Assembly: GCA_023412495.1 (NCBI GenBank)
Contig: JAEYNP010000039.1
Location: 62,001-126,000 of the forward strand
Source of the DNA: Pseudomonadota bacterium
GTDB lineage: Bacteria; Desulfobacterota; Desulfobulbia; Desulfobulbales; Desulfocapsaceae
Direction: 5' to 3'
DNA: 64,000 nucleotides
Below are positions 26,225-36,027 of this stretch, one piece after another; the stretch's first letter is position 1, and each line of letters starts with the position of its first letter. Below the pieces are notes generated by a model that was given only the letters and a program-made list of their open reading frames with translations, was not told the DNA's origin and did not search any database. Both the position numbers and the translations under genes were made by a program.

Positions 26225-27070
26225 TCAGCTGTTGATTCTCAGCAAAATAACGCCCAGAAGCGTTGCAGCGGTTGCCAAGGCCTTCATGATGTTGAGCCGT
26301 TCCTTGAGCACGAGCACGCTCAGCATCAGGGCAAAGACGATACTCGTCTCCCGTAGGGCGGTAACCAGGGGGATAGGCGCCATGGTGAAGGCCCAGGTTA
26401 CTATGGCATAGGAGAAAAAAGAGGCTCCGCCGCCGAGAAGGGTGAGCCGCCAGTGGCTGCCGACCGACCTGGTCACCAGTCCCGGTCGCAACAGCTGCAT
26501 GATGATTGCAAAGATCAGGCCATTGACGGCGGATAGCCAGCCGTAGAAACCGACGGCCGTGCCGGCCTCGCGGGCCCCCAAGCCGTCCACCAGGGAGTAG
26601 GCGGCGATGAAGCATCCGGTGATCATGGCAAGCGGCGCGGCTCGCCGGTTGTAAAGGCCGTCCCCGCGGCGGACCGCGGCAAGACTCATGATCCCGATGC
26701 CGATGACCGCCACGGCGGCGAGCTCAAACCGGCCGAGATGCGCGCCCAGAAACAGCATCGAGACACCCGCCACCAGGAGGGGAGCGGCACCGCGGGCCAG
26801 AGGATACACCTGGCTCAAGTCACCGAAACGATAGGCGGAGAGCAGAAACAGCTGATACCCCACATGAAGCGCCGCGCCTCCCAGAATATACGGCAGCGCC
26901 TCGATCCTCGGCAGGGGGGCGTAGAGCAACCCCGCCACCGCGAAGGGCACGTGCCCCAACACCACACAGCTCATGCTGAGGTACTTGTCGTCCGTCCGCT
27001 TCACCAGAAAGTTCCAGCAAGCGTGCAAAAGGGCGGCAACCAGTACGGCGACCATCACCACAGAGGACAT
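26225..27070 (-). CDS. EamA/DMT-family membrane transporter
   Basis: A 281-residue inner-membrane protein with about ten hydrophobic segments in two EamA repeats. The second ends T-A-L-R-E-T-S-I-V-F-A and V-L-K-E-R-L-N-I-M-K, the conserved Glu-containing ends of this family. An N-terminal A-L-L-H-A-C-W-N-F (residues 13-21) is typical of a subgroup close to PecM/RhaT-like exporters. Substrate unknown. It is separated by about 110 bp from suhB, on the same strand. Confidence 0.85.
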   Translation of the reverse strand: MSSVVMVAVLVAALLHACWNFLVKRTDDKYLSMSCVVLGHVPFAVAGLLYAPLPRIEALPYILGGAALHVGYQLFLLSAYRFGDLSQVYPLARGAAPLLVAGVSMLFLGAHLGRFELAAVAVIGIGIMSLAAVRRGDGLYNRRAAPLAMITGCFIAAYSLVDGLGAREAGTAVGFYGWLSAVNGLIFAIIMQLLRPGLVTRSVGSHWRLTLLGGGASFFSYAIVTWAFTMAPIPLVTALRETSIVFALMLSVLVLKERLNIMKALATAATLLGVILLRINS

Positions 27071-27144
27071 GGGCAGTTTTACCTCCGCTTCTTTGCCGCC
27101 TCAGGCGGTCATTTGCTGAGTCGGGACCAGTAGCCCGCTTTTAC

Positions 27145-27681
27145 TCAATCAAAATGGATATCATCGGCAAGGACTGCAGAAATCCTTGGCCCGAAGCTTT
27201 TTATGTTGGACAGCGTGGCATTATGATGGGCCCTGATTTCTTTTGCCGTTGCGTGTTGTTTGTCATGGGTCGTATGACCGTCGGCCACGAGTCTCACGGT
27301 ATAGCCGAGCGCCGCGGCCCGACGGGTGGTGGTGTCGACGCAGAATTCGGAAGCGTAGCCGCAGATGACCAGATCATCCACCCCTTTTTCCGCGAGCAAC
27401 TCGTAAAGATTTGTACGGAGAAAGGAGTCAGGGGTTTTCTTCCGCACCCTGGCGTCGCGTTCGTTCACCTCGAGTCCCGCCGCCAGTGGCCATCCCTCGC
27501 TTTGGAATGCCAGAACACCTGCCGCCGCCTCGTGCTGGATGAAAATCACCGGAGCCTCCGCCTTTCTGGCCCTGTCGGTGAGACGGTTGATCCGCTCGAT
27601 GAGCGCATTCGCTTCATAGGGCTGGGGTGCCGGCTCGAAGAGCCCGCGCTGGACGTCGATTATCAGAACTGCCGATTTCAT
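27145..27681 (-). CDS. Isochorismatase-like cysteine hydrolase
   Basis: A 178-residue cytosolic enzyme with the catalytic triad of the family: Asp9 (L-I-I-D-V-Q), a Lys at 81-82 (R-V-R-K-K-T) and Cys114 (G-Y-A-S-E-F-C-V-D). Members hydrolyse nicotinamide, N-carbamoyl amines or isochorismate. The metal-binding His residues expected of nicotinamidases are not all evident, so the substrate is open. The start ATG at 27681 is preceded by GGAGTGAA; a 28-codon extension upstream is poorly supported. Confidence 0.85.
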   Translation of the reverse strand: MKSAVLIIDVQRGLFEPAPQPYEANALIERINRLTDRARKAEAPVIFIQHEAAAGVLAFQSEGWPLAAGLEVNERDARVRKKTPDSFLRTNLYELLAEKGVDDLVICGYASEFCVDTTTRRAAALGYTVRLVADGHTTHDKQHATAKEIRAHHNATLSNIKSFGPRISAVLADDIHFD

Positions 27682-27761
27682 TTCACTCCTCCGAGACTTG
27701 CTCTTCACGTTTCGCAGGATCACTTTATCTGATCCACGGACGAAATGAAAGCGTCCTCGGC

Positions 27762-29198
27762 TCAAACAGACAGGCGAACAGACAGGAAAGGTTGCAGGAT
27801 CTCCAGGAGTTGCTCGAATTCTTCTGCAAAGGCCCGGGCGTGGGCCTCATCCACATACCGGGTCGCGCCGCTGCTGCCCAGGGGGACTATATCCCCGCGC
27901 CAGCAATATCCAAGCCTCGCGAAGAGATTTTTCATTTCCGCATTCAGCCGCAGGCTGGAATTGCGGCTTCCGGAATGGTTCAGGAACCAGGCCCGGGGCG
28001 AAAAACTCTCCGGGTGCGACAGGGCGTGGAGTATCGCGCCGGGCAGGGCCTTATCGGAGGCGACGCACCCGGTATGACTGTTGATCAGATCGAAATTGCA
28101 GCCGGCCATGGAGGAGGTGACGATCGTCGGCAGATCCGCCCGCATGTACTCGTAGATGCAGCGGCAACCGTTCTCGTTGACCGAAGTGAGCATCCCGATC
28201 CGGCAGCGGGCGAGCTGCTCCGAGACCTCGTTGCGCCGGAGGTTGGCGAGCGCTTCGACCCTGCCGCCGAGTCCGCGATCTTCCACCTGGCGGCGGAAAA
28301 GATCAAAGCTTTGCTCGCTGCCCCGACCGATGAAGAGCGCGGTCGTATGCGTTAGCGGGGGACGGCTGAGGAGATCGAGCATGAAGCCGTGCCGCTTGCG
28401 CTCCATTTCATCATAGGTTGCGACAAAAACGAGATCGAACTCCTTGCCGCGGGTGGGCGGCAGGTCCTCTTCTTCCAGGAAATCGCCATGGCACAGGCGG
28501 GTGGTCGCAATCCCGCCCTGGCTCTCGAGAAACGCCGCATCCTCATGGCCGGCGACGCCGAAAAGGACCGGGTCCGTCAGTTGGCCGAAAGCCCGGAGCC
28601 AGGCATGACGCGCCACGACTCCCCAGGGCGGCTCGACATAGAGCAGGTACAGCCGGTTCAACCGGTGGAGGAGCTGCACATCGGCAAAGAGATAGGGGAG
28701 GGAAAATATTCTCAGAATGCCCTTTTCATCGGGCAGGTTCGGCCTCTTCAGCACCTGGCAGAAATTGCGGAGCTTGAACACCCGTTGCTTTTTTTTATGA
28801 ATTTTTTCCTCGATCCTCTGCCTTTCCGACGACAGCAAGGCCTTGATTTCCGGATCATCGGCCGAATCCTGCGAAACCTCCGTCAACCATCGCCACTGCC
28901 CGGGAAAGGGAAGCAGGGCCAGAAACAGCCTGGCCTGCTGCCGGATATGCTCGGTCCTTCCCCGCCGGGCCTCCCCCTCCAGGAGGGGAACTCGCCGGGC
29001 GAACTCCCGATACGGCCAGGCGAGGCCAGTCTCTACTTCCATGAACGGCCGATGAGTCAGGAGGAGGTCTACGAGGGCGTCACCCACCTGACGGCGCAGT
29101 GCGCGACAGGCCGACTCATCGCCGTCCAGTAGACTACTGTCGTCGATTCCCGCAAAAAAGTACTTGAGCAGGTTCAGTTTTTCCAAGGGGTTGGGCAT
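27762..29198 (-). CDS. GT4-like glycosyltransferase
   Basis: A 478-residue cytosolic protein. The N-terminal 150 residues are charged and helical (R-R-x-V-G-D-A-L, K-I-H-K-K-K-Q-R-V-F). The C-terminal half shows the GT-B pattern of glycosyltransferase group 1: F-D-L-V-F-V-A-T-Y-D-E, a middle segment F-I-G-R-G-S-E, then C-R-I-G-M-L-T-S-V-N-E-N-G-C-R-C-I-Y-E-Y-M, where E-N-G-x-x-x-x-x-E matches the nucleotide-sugar contact. Donor and acceptor are unknown. No polysaccharide cluster surrounds it. Confidence 0.65.
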   Translation of the reverse strand: MPNPLEKLNLLKYFFAGIDDSSLLDGDESACRALRRQVGDALVDLLLTHRPFMEVETGLAWPYREFARRVPLLEGEARRGRTEHIRQQARLFLALLPFPGQWRWLTEVSQDSADDPEIKALLSSERQRIEEKIHKKKQRVFKLRNFCQVLKRPNLPDEKGILRIFSLPYLFADVQLLHRLNRLYLLYVEPPWGVVARHAWLRAFGQLTDPVLFGVAGHEDAAFLESQGGIATTRLCHGDFLEEEDLPPTRGKEFDLVFVATYDEMERKRHGFMLDLLSRPPLTHTTALFIGRGSEQSFDLFRRQVEDRGLGGRVEALANLRRNEVSEQLARCRIGMLTSVNENGCRCIYEYMRADLPTIVTSSMAGCNFDLINSHTGCVASDKALPGAILHALSHPESFSPRAWFLNHSGSRNSSLRLNAEMKNLFARLGYCWRGDIVPLGSSGATRYVDEAHARAFAEEFEQLLEILQPFLSVRLSV

Positions 29199-29282
29199 AA
29201 TCGACTCCAGGGATATTTTATACTGGGCAGACGGTGCGGGACTTTCCGGAGGACGAGGTGAAAACGGAGGGAACCTTTATCT

Positions 29283-29660
29283 TCAGGGGCTGCAGTCGGT
29301 GGTCATTTGCTGGAGATAGGAGATCAATCGCGCCAGAAGAGGACGGTTTTTCTCGTCGAGGGCAAGATACTCGACGCCGACCTCCTTTCCCTGGTGAGGG
29401 ATAATGGGACTGACGCTGCCATTCATCCGTTCGTGAACCAGGCGAACCGGCACCCGTATCACCCGGAGCAGCGAGCCGGCAACCATGATTTCCAGGGGCC
29501 ATTGGGTTGGGAATACCAGGTCTCGGGGGCAGAAAAAGGAGAGTCCTCCAAAACTGATATCCCGGAGATGATGGATGCCGCTTTGCTGGAGGAGAATGAT
29601 TTTCTTCTGGCCCTGATAGCGGAGAGTTCTTCTCCGGTCGAAGCAGCTTGTGGCAGGCAT
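29283..29660 (-). CDS. PilZ domain protein (probable c-di-GMP receptor)
   Basis: A 125-residue single-domain protein with the PilZ ligand motifs: R-R-R-T-L-R (9-14, RxxxR) and D-I-S-F-G-G (34-39, DxSxxG), then a beta-barrel and a C-terminal helix. PilZ domains bind cyclic di-GMP to control motility, polysaccharide or adhesion. It stands next to a chemoreceptor gene, which fits a motility role. The start is uncertain: ATG at 29660 has a GGGGG tract in front, while ATG 29705 and TTG 29750 have weaker sites. Confidence 0.75.
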   Translation of the reverse strand: MPATSCFDRRRTLRYQGQKKIILLQQSGIHHLRDISFGGLSFFCPRDLVFPTQWPLEIMVAGSLLRVIRVPVRLVHERMNGSVSPIIPHQGKEVGVEYLALDEKNRPLLARLISYLQQMTTDCSP

Positions 29661-29847
29661 GGCGAGTCCCCCGAGCTTTGTCCCACCTATCAACAAAATC
29701 GTCATAGGTCGAAACCCACTTAAGATACTTTTTTGTGACAGGCATCGCAAGTGTGAAATCCGGTGCCGGTAAAAACCCCTTTAAGTATAACGGCCAAGCG
29801 CCTGATGGTATCTCCGGGCAATTCACTACAGATTCACGAAATTCCTC

Positions 29848-32292
29848 TTATATATTACGGTCGCGCAGATGCGCGACGTAGGCCCGATCTGTCTTCATGA
29901 TGTGATCCCTCAGCCAGTGGTTGAGAAAATCCATGAGCTGCATGGAAAGTCCCGCCTTGCCGTCACGCAGGTCCTGCTGAAATCGGGCGACGGTCGCCAG
30001 CAGCTCACTATGGGCCTTGTTATGCGGTCCGGCTTGCGGATACGCGTATTTTTCGAAGAGCTTTTCCTCGAAGCCGAAGTGATACACGGTATAGTCGGCA
30101 AGCTTGCCGAGGACGGCCTCCGCCTCCCGCTCCCCCACCTGCCGCTTCATCGCCCGATGCAGCTGATTGACGAGTCCGACCAGCTCCTTGTGCTGGGCAT
30201 CTATCGTCTCGATCCCGAGACTGAGCCTGTCCGTCCAGGGAATGAGGTCCTCCACCGGATCAGTCACGGCTGCCCCCCCGTATTTGCGGGCGCCGCTTTT
30301 GCCGACCTTGAAGACACTGATCATGTTTCGAAGTTCGTTGGCCATGGCGCTCAAGGCTTCAGAGTTGGAGCGCATATTGTCGCTTGCCCTGAACATCGAC
30401 CGGGAAATACTGCTGACTTCGCTGATATCCCTGGCGATCTCGGCTGAGACGAGCGATGTCTGCGCTACATTCTCGTTGACCTCGGCAATGCCCGCGGAGG
30501 CTTGTTCGACGTTTGTCGCCACCTCGGAGGCCCGCTCCGACTGCTCCACCATCGCCTCATTGATGCCGGACATGATCTCGTCCACGGCATCGATCACCCC
30601 GGTAATAGCCTCGACTTCGACCACCGTGTCACTGGTCGATTGCTGGATCCCTTCGATCTGCTGTTTGATTTCCTTGGTCGCCTGGGCGGTCTGCTGGGCA
30701 AGATTCTTGATTTCACCGGCGACGACGGCAAAGCCCTTGCCCGCATCACCTGCCCGGGCAGCCTCGATGGTGGCGTTCAAGGCCAGCAGGTTGGTCTGAT
30801 CCGCAATCTCGCTGATGACTTCCGTCACCTTATTGATCTGGCTGGCGGCGCTGCCCAGCAGAGCCATTTTCTCCGCCGCCTTCTTCACCTGGGCCGTGGC
30901 CTGGCCGGAGATGTTCTTGGCTTCGTCGCAGCGGCCGACCACCTTGTCCATCGCCTCTTTCATATCGGTGGCGGTGCCGGCCACGATGCCGACATTGGTG
31001 GACGCCTCCTCGCTGGCGGCGGCCACCGAGGTCATCGAGACGTTCATCTCCTCGCTGGCGGCGGCGACACCCTCCGCCCTGCCGCTGAGATCCCTCGCCT
31101 TCTCCTGCATCTGCTCGCTGGCGCTGAGCACTTCCCGAGCCGAGCTGCTCACCGTTTCGGCATTGCCGTTGATCTCGACGATGATATTGTGCAGCCGATC
31201 GACAAAGGAGTCGAACCAGCCGGCCAGAACGCCTATCTCATCCTGACGCCGGGCATTCAGCCGCTTGGTGAGATCGCCCTCCCCCTCGGCCGCATCCCTC
31301 AACCCTTCTATGACCCTGTTGATCGGCGCGAGCACCATGAATTTCAGGAGGACGACCAGAAGCACCAGGATCACCAGGCAGCAGACAAAACCGATGACAA
31401 CGACCACCGCTGCGGTGCCGGCATTGACTTCGGCCATCGATTCCGTCAGGATCCGGCCGGTCGCCTCCCCGGCCTTCAGACTGTCGGCGCCAACCTGATC
31501 GAGGTCGTCGCCGATCCGGCCGATCACCTTGGCAGATTCCTCCGCGAGCACATTCTTCACGCTCGTTTCGTTCTCCCCCCGCAGGGCTTCGAAGCGGGCA
31601 GCAAGGGCCTCGATTTCTTTCGCCACAGCCGCCTTGTCGATACAGACCAGGACCTTGCCGATCGGCAGTCCATAGTACTCGATCTTTTCCTCATGGATCA
31701 GGACGCCGGGGTCCTGGCGGGCGGCGTCCAGCATTTTCTCGGTATCCTCCTCGCCACGGCCTTTTTTGAGATAGGAGATAACCAGATCATCGACGACATC
31801 GGCGTATCCCGGCAAGAGCTTGTCCTTATCGTCGAAGAAGAGGGCGAAGACAACCTCCTCGGTCTTCGATGCCCCCCGGCTGAATGCGATCAGGTCATCT
31901 CCCCGCTTGGCCATTATGGCCTCCGGAGCAACGGAGGCAAGCAGGGCGGCCACCGCCCTGGCGTTGGCGGAGAGGGTCTTCTCCATCGCCAGCCGAATAT
32001 TTGTTTCCTCCTGTTTCAAGGATTTTTCGGTGGCAGTCGACAGATGGGCGGCGGCTTCGTCGCCCATTTTGGCGAGGGTGAGACGGACACCGTCCTCCAA
32101 CTCGGCAAACCGCTGTTGGGCCTGACTGTTGGTATCGGCGATATTGCCGGTCACGACCTCCGACATCCGGCCGAGGAGCCTGTCCTGTCGGTGAAGAATG
32201 GACAGGCTCAATACGGTAAAGGCAGTGACCAGAATCGCGGCCAGGGCAATAATGATTTTCAGGGTCAGACGTTTCTCGACAATCCTCAGCAT
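29848..32292 (-). CDS. Methyl-accepting chemotaxis protein with C-terminal hemerythrin domain
   Basis: An 814-residue chemoreceptor. TM1 (about 11-31), a mainly helical periplasmic sensor, TM2 (about 288-312), HAMP, then the cytoplasmic signalling domain with the hairpin tip [12 protein letters not shown]. The final 125 residues are a bacteriohemerythrin domain with its diiron ligands: D-A-Q-H, Y-H-F-G-F-E-E, P-H-N-K-A-H and [12 protein letters not shown]. This is the DcrH layout known from Desulfovibrio, in which the diiron site binds O2 for aerotaxis (avoidance in anaerobes). It is transcribed alone. Confidence 0.92.
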   Translation of the reverse strand: MLRIVEKRLTLKIIIALAAILVTAFTVLSLSILHRQDRLLGRMSEVVTGNIADTNSQAQQRFAELEDGVRLTLAKMGDEAAAHLSTATEKSLKQEETNIRLAMEKTLSANARAVAALLASVAPEAIMAKRGDDLIAFSRGASKTEEVVFALFFDDKDKLLPGYADVVDDLVISYLKKGRGEEDTEKMLDAARQDPGVLIHEEKIEYYGLPIGKVLVCIDKAAVAKEIEALAARFEALRGENETSVKNVLAEESAKVIGRIGDDLDQVGADSLKAGEATGRILTESMAEVNAGTAAVVVVIGFVCCLVILVLLVVLLKFMVLAPINRVIEGLRDAAEGEGDLTKRLNARRQDEIGVLAGWFDSFVDRLHNIIVEINGNAETVSSSAREVLSASEQMQEKARDLSGRAEGVAAASEEMNVSMTSVAAASEEASTNVGIVAGTATDMKEAMDKVVGRCDEAKNISGQATAQVKKAAEKMALLGSAASQINKVTEVISEIADQTNLLALNATIEAARAGDAGKGFAVVAGEIKNLAQQTAQATKEIKQQIEGIQQSTSDTVVEVEAITGVIDAVDEIMSGINEAMVEQSERASEVATNVEQASAGIAEVNENVAQTSLVSAEIARDISEVSSISRSMFRASDNMRSNSEALSAMANELRNMISVFKVGKSGARKYGGAAVTDPVEDLIPWTDRLSLGIETIDAQHKELVGLVNQLHRAMKRQVGEREAEAVLGKLADYTVYHFGFEEKLFEKYAYPQAGPHNKAHSELLATVARFQQDLRDGKAGLSMQLMDFLNHWLRDHIMKTDRAYVAHLRDRNI

Positions 32293-32569
32293 GGTTCCCT
32301 CGTATTCATCGGCCGGAAGATGTTTTTTCTGATACCGTTCTACATGATATTGCGTTTCTTTCCTTGTACCGGAAATTTGACGATCTTGTCAAACCGGGCA
32401 ACCGGAAGGGAACGTGGAATAAATCCCGCCGACCTTACATTTTTCGCTTTGGCAGTACAACTCTTTTATGGTAAGGCTGACGAACAGGTACATTTCGTAA
32501 TTTGCCCATGATCATTTTGAGGACCTTTCTCTCTTTCCTACGACCTATTTTCCCGGTTTCATTTTCCCT

Positions 32570-33817
32570 ATGCTACGCCGAATCTTCTCCCTGTTGCTGT
32601 CGTTCATGGTCCTTGCCCCCTTTGCCGAACCCTTTGCGGCGGACCAAAGCGTAATCAAATCCTCCGGCATCTCCGCCGCCACGCCGCAGCCGGCGAGGTT
32701 TGTCGTCGAGGGCAGCCGGATTATCGACAGACAGACCAATGAGCCGGTATTTTTCAAGGGCATCGGCTATTCCCCTTACCTGCCCAATGAGACGCCGCTG
32801 AAGGGTGCGCCCCCAGGCGACGACGGCCGCTACGACGAGCACATCGACTTGATGGAAAACATGGGTGTCAACTATCTCCACGTCTTTCCCATGAAAATGC
32901 CGCCGAAATTCTTTACCGCCCTTGACCGGACGGATATGGTCTACGGGCAGGATATCTGGATCTGGGCGTACGAGGAGGATTTTCTCGCCGAGCCGTTCCT
33001 GGCCAAGACCATGGAGGACATCAAGGCGGCCATCGATCATGTCTATGCGGTGGGTAGGCCTGACCGGCTGGTGCTCTTTTCCATCGGCGACGAGCTGCAG
33101 GCCGACTCCGTGGTCCGCACCGACACCCGCCACCCCGAGGTCCGCAGCTACAAAGGCAAGCATATAGAAGTGAGCGACCGGACCCCGACCGAGATCGCCC
33201 TGGCCCGGCTGATCGATGGGGCCATGGACTACGAGCTCACCCGTTACGGCCGGAGGCACCTCTACTGTCACACCAGCTGGACCCATATCGGGCCCATTGC
33301 CAACCGTCCGGACCTCGAAGTGCCGGAGGCCAATGCCATCAACCCCGATCTCGGCGATCTGGTCTGCCTCAACGTCTACACCTACGCCCGGGGCGTGCGC
33401 ACCTCGCCGCCCGGTTCGGTGACCGGCACCACCTACCAGGGCTATCTGGAGGAGCTGGCCGCCCAGACCGACAAGCCGATCTTCGTCACTCAGGTGGGGT
33501 TGTCCACCTCGCCCTTCGAACCCAAGCCCTGGGTGCCGGGATTCGGCGGACACAGGATTGAGGACGTTCCGAAGGATTTCCGTGCGGTGTGGCAGGATAT
33601 CCGCACCGCCAAAGGAAAGGAAAAGTACTGCGGCATCTCCTTCTTCGAACTGCATGACGAATGGTGGAAGAGCGGCGAGGATCCTACCGACTCGACCCGC
33701 CATGAGCGGGAAGACCCGGAGGAGTGGTTCGGTCTCTACGAGGTCGGGCCCGACAACCGGCTGACGCCCAAAGGCAAGATCCCCGAGACGCTCGGCAGCC
33801 TGTACAAAAAGCAATGA
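32570..33817 (+). CDS. Secreted TIM-barrel glycoside hydrolase-like protein
   Basis: A 415-residue protein with a signal peptide (cleavage near residue 23, A-E-P-F-A). The sequence reads as a clan-A-like (beta/alpha)8 barrel: F-F-K-G-I-G-Y-S-P-Y near the N-terminus, M-G-V-N-Y-L-H-V-F, then S-I-G-D-E-L-Q-A-D with the expected acid/base Glu (near 175), and F-V-T-Q-V-G-L-S (Gln308) where the nucleophile Glu is normally found. It may therefore be an inactive, binding or altered enzyme. Substrate unknown. The next gene starts 45 bp downstream. Confidence 0.55.
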   Translation: MLRRIFSLLLSFMVLAPFAEPFAADQSVIKSSGISAATPQPARFVVEGSRIIDRQTNEPVFFKGIGYSPYLPNETPLKGAPPGDDGRYDEHIDLMENMGVNYLHVFPMKMPPKFFTALDRTDMVYGQDIWIWAYEEDFLAEPFLAKTMEDIKAAIDHVYAVGRPDRLVLFSIGDELQADSVVRTDTRHPEVRSYKGKHIEVSDRTPTEIALARLIDGAMDYELTRYGRRHLYCHTSWTHIGPIANRPDLEVPEANAINPDLGDLVCLNVYTYARGVRTSPPGSVTGTTYQGYLEELAAQTDKPIFVTQVGLSTSPFEPKPWVPGFGGHRIEDVPKDFRAVWQDIRTAKGKEKYCGISFFELHDEWWKSGEDPTDSTRHEREDPEEWFGLYEVGPDNRLTPKGKIPETLGSLYKKQ

Positions 33818-33862
33818 CCGCAGTATCCATCAACCTGAACGAACCATTGAGGTGACGCGCAG

Positions 33863-34213
33863 ATGCATCCGCTTCTCATCTCCATACTCCTGCTGCTGTG
33901 CAGCAACGTCTTCATGACCTTCGCCTGGTATGCCCACCTGAAGGAGCTGAACAACAAGCCCTGGATCATCGCCGCCCTGGTGAGCTGGGGTATCGCTCTG
34001 CTCGAATATCTGCTGCAGGTTCCCGCCAACCGCGTCGGCTACACGGTCCTGAATGTCGGCCAGCTGAAGATCATCCAGGAGGTCATCACCCTGTCGGTCT
34101 TCGTGCCCTTCTCGGTCATGTACCTGAAGGAGCCGCTGAAGCTCGACTATCTCTGGGCGGGGATGTGCCTGATCGGCGCCGTCTACTTCATGTTCCGCAG
34201 CAAGCTGGTGTAA
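33863..34213 (+). CDS. DUF486 (DMT-superfamily) membrane protein
   Basis: A 116-residue protein with four hydrophobic helices. F-A-W-Y-A-H-L-K (residues 21-28) and L-L-Q-V-P-A-N-R-V-G followed by L-K-I-I-Q-E-V-I are the hallmarks of the DUF486 family, small relatives of the drug/metabolite transporter superfamily. Function is not established. It probably shares a transcript with the secreted glycosidase-like gene. Confidence 0.85.
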   Translation: MHPLLISILLLLCSNVFMTFAWYAHLKELNNKPWIIAALVSWGIALLEYLLQVPANRVGYTVLNVGQLKIIQEVITLSVFVPFSVMYLKEPLKLDYLWAGMCLIGAVYFMFRSKLV

Positions 34214-34247
34214 GATAGCAGGAAAAGAGAGAAGAAAACCGCCCGGT

Positions 34248-34808
34248 TTATCCTTTCCCCCTCATTTCCCCGAGCTTGGCGGACAGCGCCCCTTCCAGGG
34301 CTTCTTGAATCTCCACCCCGAAACAGGCGAAGGTGACCGCGAGCTTGTCATTGCTCTCAAGGAAGGAGAAGACGGTGTCGACGGCGATCCTCGCCGCCGT
34401 GATCACAGGGAAACCGTAGGCCCCGCAGCTGATCGCCGGAAAAGCGATCGTTGCCAGACCCTTTTCTCCTGCGATCCTGAGACACTGGCGGTAGCACGAG
34501 GCCAATAGTTCCTCCTCCCCGTGCCCGCCGCCCCGCCACACCGGTCCCACGGTGTGTAACACATATTTCGCCGGCAAACCGTAACCCCGGGTGATCTTGG
34601 CTTTGCCGGTCTCGCAGCCGTGCAGCTGGCGGCATTCCTCAAGCAGCTTCGGGCCGGCCGCCCGATGAATCGCCCCGTCCACACCTCCTCCGCCGAGCAG
34701 TGACTTGTTGGCGGCATTGACGATCGCATCGACGGCGAGTGTGGTGATGTCTACCTTACGGATGGAGATGCGGTTTGTTACGTGCTCAAGATCGTTTTTT
34801 GATTTCAT
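34248..34808 (-). CDS. Macro domain protein (O-acetyl-ADP-ribose deacetylase type)
   Basis: A 186-residue cytosolic macro domain. It has the MacroD/YmdB features: V-D-A-I-V-N-A-A-N (27-35), [12 protein letters not shown] (38-49), and S-C-G-A-Y-G-F-P near 127-134. These bind the ADP-ribose diphosphate and ribose and catalyse removal of O-acetyl or protein-linked ADP-ribose. Its first 40 codons and upstream region are copied in a decayed form at 35918-36027. It is convergent with DUF486 and divergent from the first PEP-CTERM gene. Confidence 0.9.
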   Translation of the reverse strand: MKSKNDLEHVTNRISIRKVDITTLAVDAIVNAANKSLLGGGGVDGAIHRAAGPKLLEECRQLHGCETGKAKITRGYGLPAKYVLHTVGPVWRGGGHGEEELLASCYRQCLRIAGEKGLATIAFPAISCGAYGFPVITAARIAVDTVFSFLESNDKLAVTFACFGVEIQEALEGALSAKLGEMRGKG

Positions 34809-35188
34809 GCAATCGCCTCATGATGATTGGGATTGGGAGCGCGCGGAGATACCGGCCGCCGACAACCGCACCCTTTCCATTACGACTTCTTCCGATCCTT
34901 GAAAAAGCCCATACCCTAACTATTATATGAATCTTATAATTGTTGCATGGATGCCGCAAATATGGTTTGCTTTCGATGCTCGCCCGGAATCATTTTTCCC
35001 GCACCGTCCTCCAGTTGGAGTCACAGATAATTCTCCTAGGCTTGCTCATCAAGCTCCCGATGCCGTGGATGGTGCTCACATCGCCATGGGCGCTTCTTTT
35101 CTTGTCGACCGGACAAGATCGCCCTTCCTTTCATCACCATAAAAAACCCGAACTTCACGAAGGCTGAAGACGGGTGAAGGAGAACTCC
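34809..35188 (+). other. Divergent gap upstream of PEP-CTERM gene 1
   Basis: About 380 bp with no gene. Blocks such as GCCGCAAATATGG, AATCAAGCTCCC-like text and CTGAAGACGGG recur in order in 36028-36418 before the second PEP-CTERM gene, so the promoter was duplicated with the gene. No operator was recognised. Confidence 0.5.
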
Positions 35189-35893
35189 ATGAATCGAAGT
35201 AAGTATTTGTTTCTTGCTGTAGTTCTGGGATGTCTCATCAGTCCGGCATTCGTCACCGCAACGCCCATAGGTTATACGGCGAGCGGTTCCGTCGACGATG
35301 CGCAGGGACTATTACTGCCAATTTCGGGTGAAATGACCATCGACAACCAACTGCGAGGCTGGACGACGGGACAGCCGACCCAATTGCAGGGCAGTGGACA
35401 ATATTTTTATGACATGCCCGGTTATTCGCTCACGATTGGTCCATACTCCTTTTCCGGACCGCGTGGCGAACTTTATATGGAATTCCTGCAGACTGATTCC
35501 CCTGCCGATGATTTGGACTTCGGCGATTTCATGTGGTTCTTGGAGGATGGAGACGAGAATTCGCAATGGGACTCCTGGGGCGGCGAGGTTTTCACTTTTT
35601 GCAACGCAGATGGGTCGCCGCAGCTGCTCCCTTCCCAGTACGGCAGCCTGGCCGATATCATCCGCCTCGAAGGGTTGGCATACCTGCCAAATTACCCCGA
35701 CCCCATCTTCGGGGATTTTCCTTCCGGTTTCAATTTGTTGCTGGTCCGTAAAAACGACTCGGCTCCCGTGCCCGAACCGGCAACCATGACTCTTTTGGGT
35801 GCGAGCGCGCTAGGTATGTTCCTGCATAGAAGACGCGGCTCTCGTCAAATGACCTCGGCCTTGCAGGCGGCTCCCCTCACCTCCCGCCGGTGA
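35189..35893 (+). CDS. PEP-CTERM sorting domain protein, copy 1
   Basis: A 234-residue exported protein. A signal peptide (M-N-R-S-K-Y-L-F-L-A-V-V-L-G, cleavage near 26) is followed by an acidic, beta-rich, Trp/Tyr-rich body and a C-terminal V-P-E-P-A-T-M-T-L-L-G-A-S-A-L-G then R-R-R, the PEP-CTERM signal. PEP-CTERM proteins are processed by exosortase and usually accompany exopolysaccharide systems; no exosortase is in the window. The body matches no family I know except its neighbour at 36419. Its last 14 residues differ from the paralogue because the frame runs into duplicated acyltransferase tail sequence. ATG 35189 follows AAGGAG. Confidence 0.85.
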   Translation: MNRSKYLFLAVVLGCLISPAFVTATPIGYTASGSVDDAQGLLLPISGEMTIDNQLRGWTTGQPTQLQGSGQYFYDMPGYSLTIGPYSFSGPRGELYMEFLQTDSPADDLDFGDFMWFLEDGDENSQWDSWGGEVFTFCNADGSPQLLPSQYGSLADIIRLEGLAYLPNYPDPIFGDFPSGFNLLLVRKNDSAPVPEPATMTLLGASALGMFLHRRRGSRQMTSALQAAPLTSRR

Positions 35894-35917
35894 CTATTGT
35901 CAGTAACCTGCCCCTCC

Positions 35918-36027
35918 CCCGTCAAAAGGGATTGGTTCGCAATATTGACGATCGCATCGACGGCGAGTGATGTCGGCCTGGCTGCCTGGCTGATAGCAAT
36001 GCGTTTTGTCACGTTTTGTTTCGGCAT
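35918..36027 (-). pseudogene. Macro domain gene remnant (N-terminal fragment)
   Basis: Reading from ATG 36027 gives M-P-K-Q-N-V-T-K-R-I-A-I-S, then [20 protein letters not shown], a clear match to residues 9-42 of the intact macro protein at 34248-34808. The ADP-ribose-binding G-G-G-G is already altered and the rest of the domain is missing, because the duplication junction cuts it. Not expected to be functional. Confidence 0.75.

Larger units (their letters stand above)
34690..35913. repeat. Tandem segmental duplication, unit A
   Basis: Unit A contains the 5' end of the macro gene (minus), a spacer of about 380 bp, the first PEP-CTERM gene, and at its right end about 40 bp matching the 3' end of the acyltransferase gene (CACCTCCCGCCGGT at 35879-35892). 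Unit B repeats the same order. Coordinates are approximate because the copies have diverged. Confidence 0.75.
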
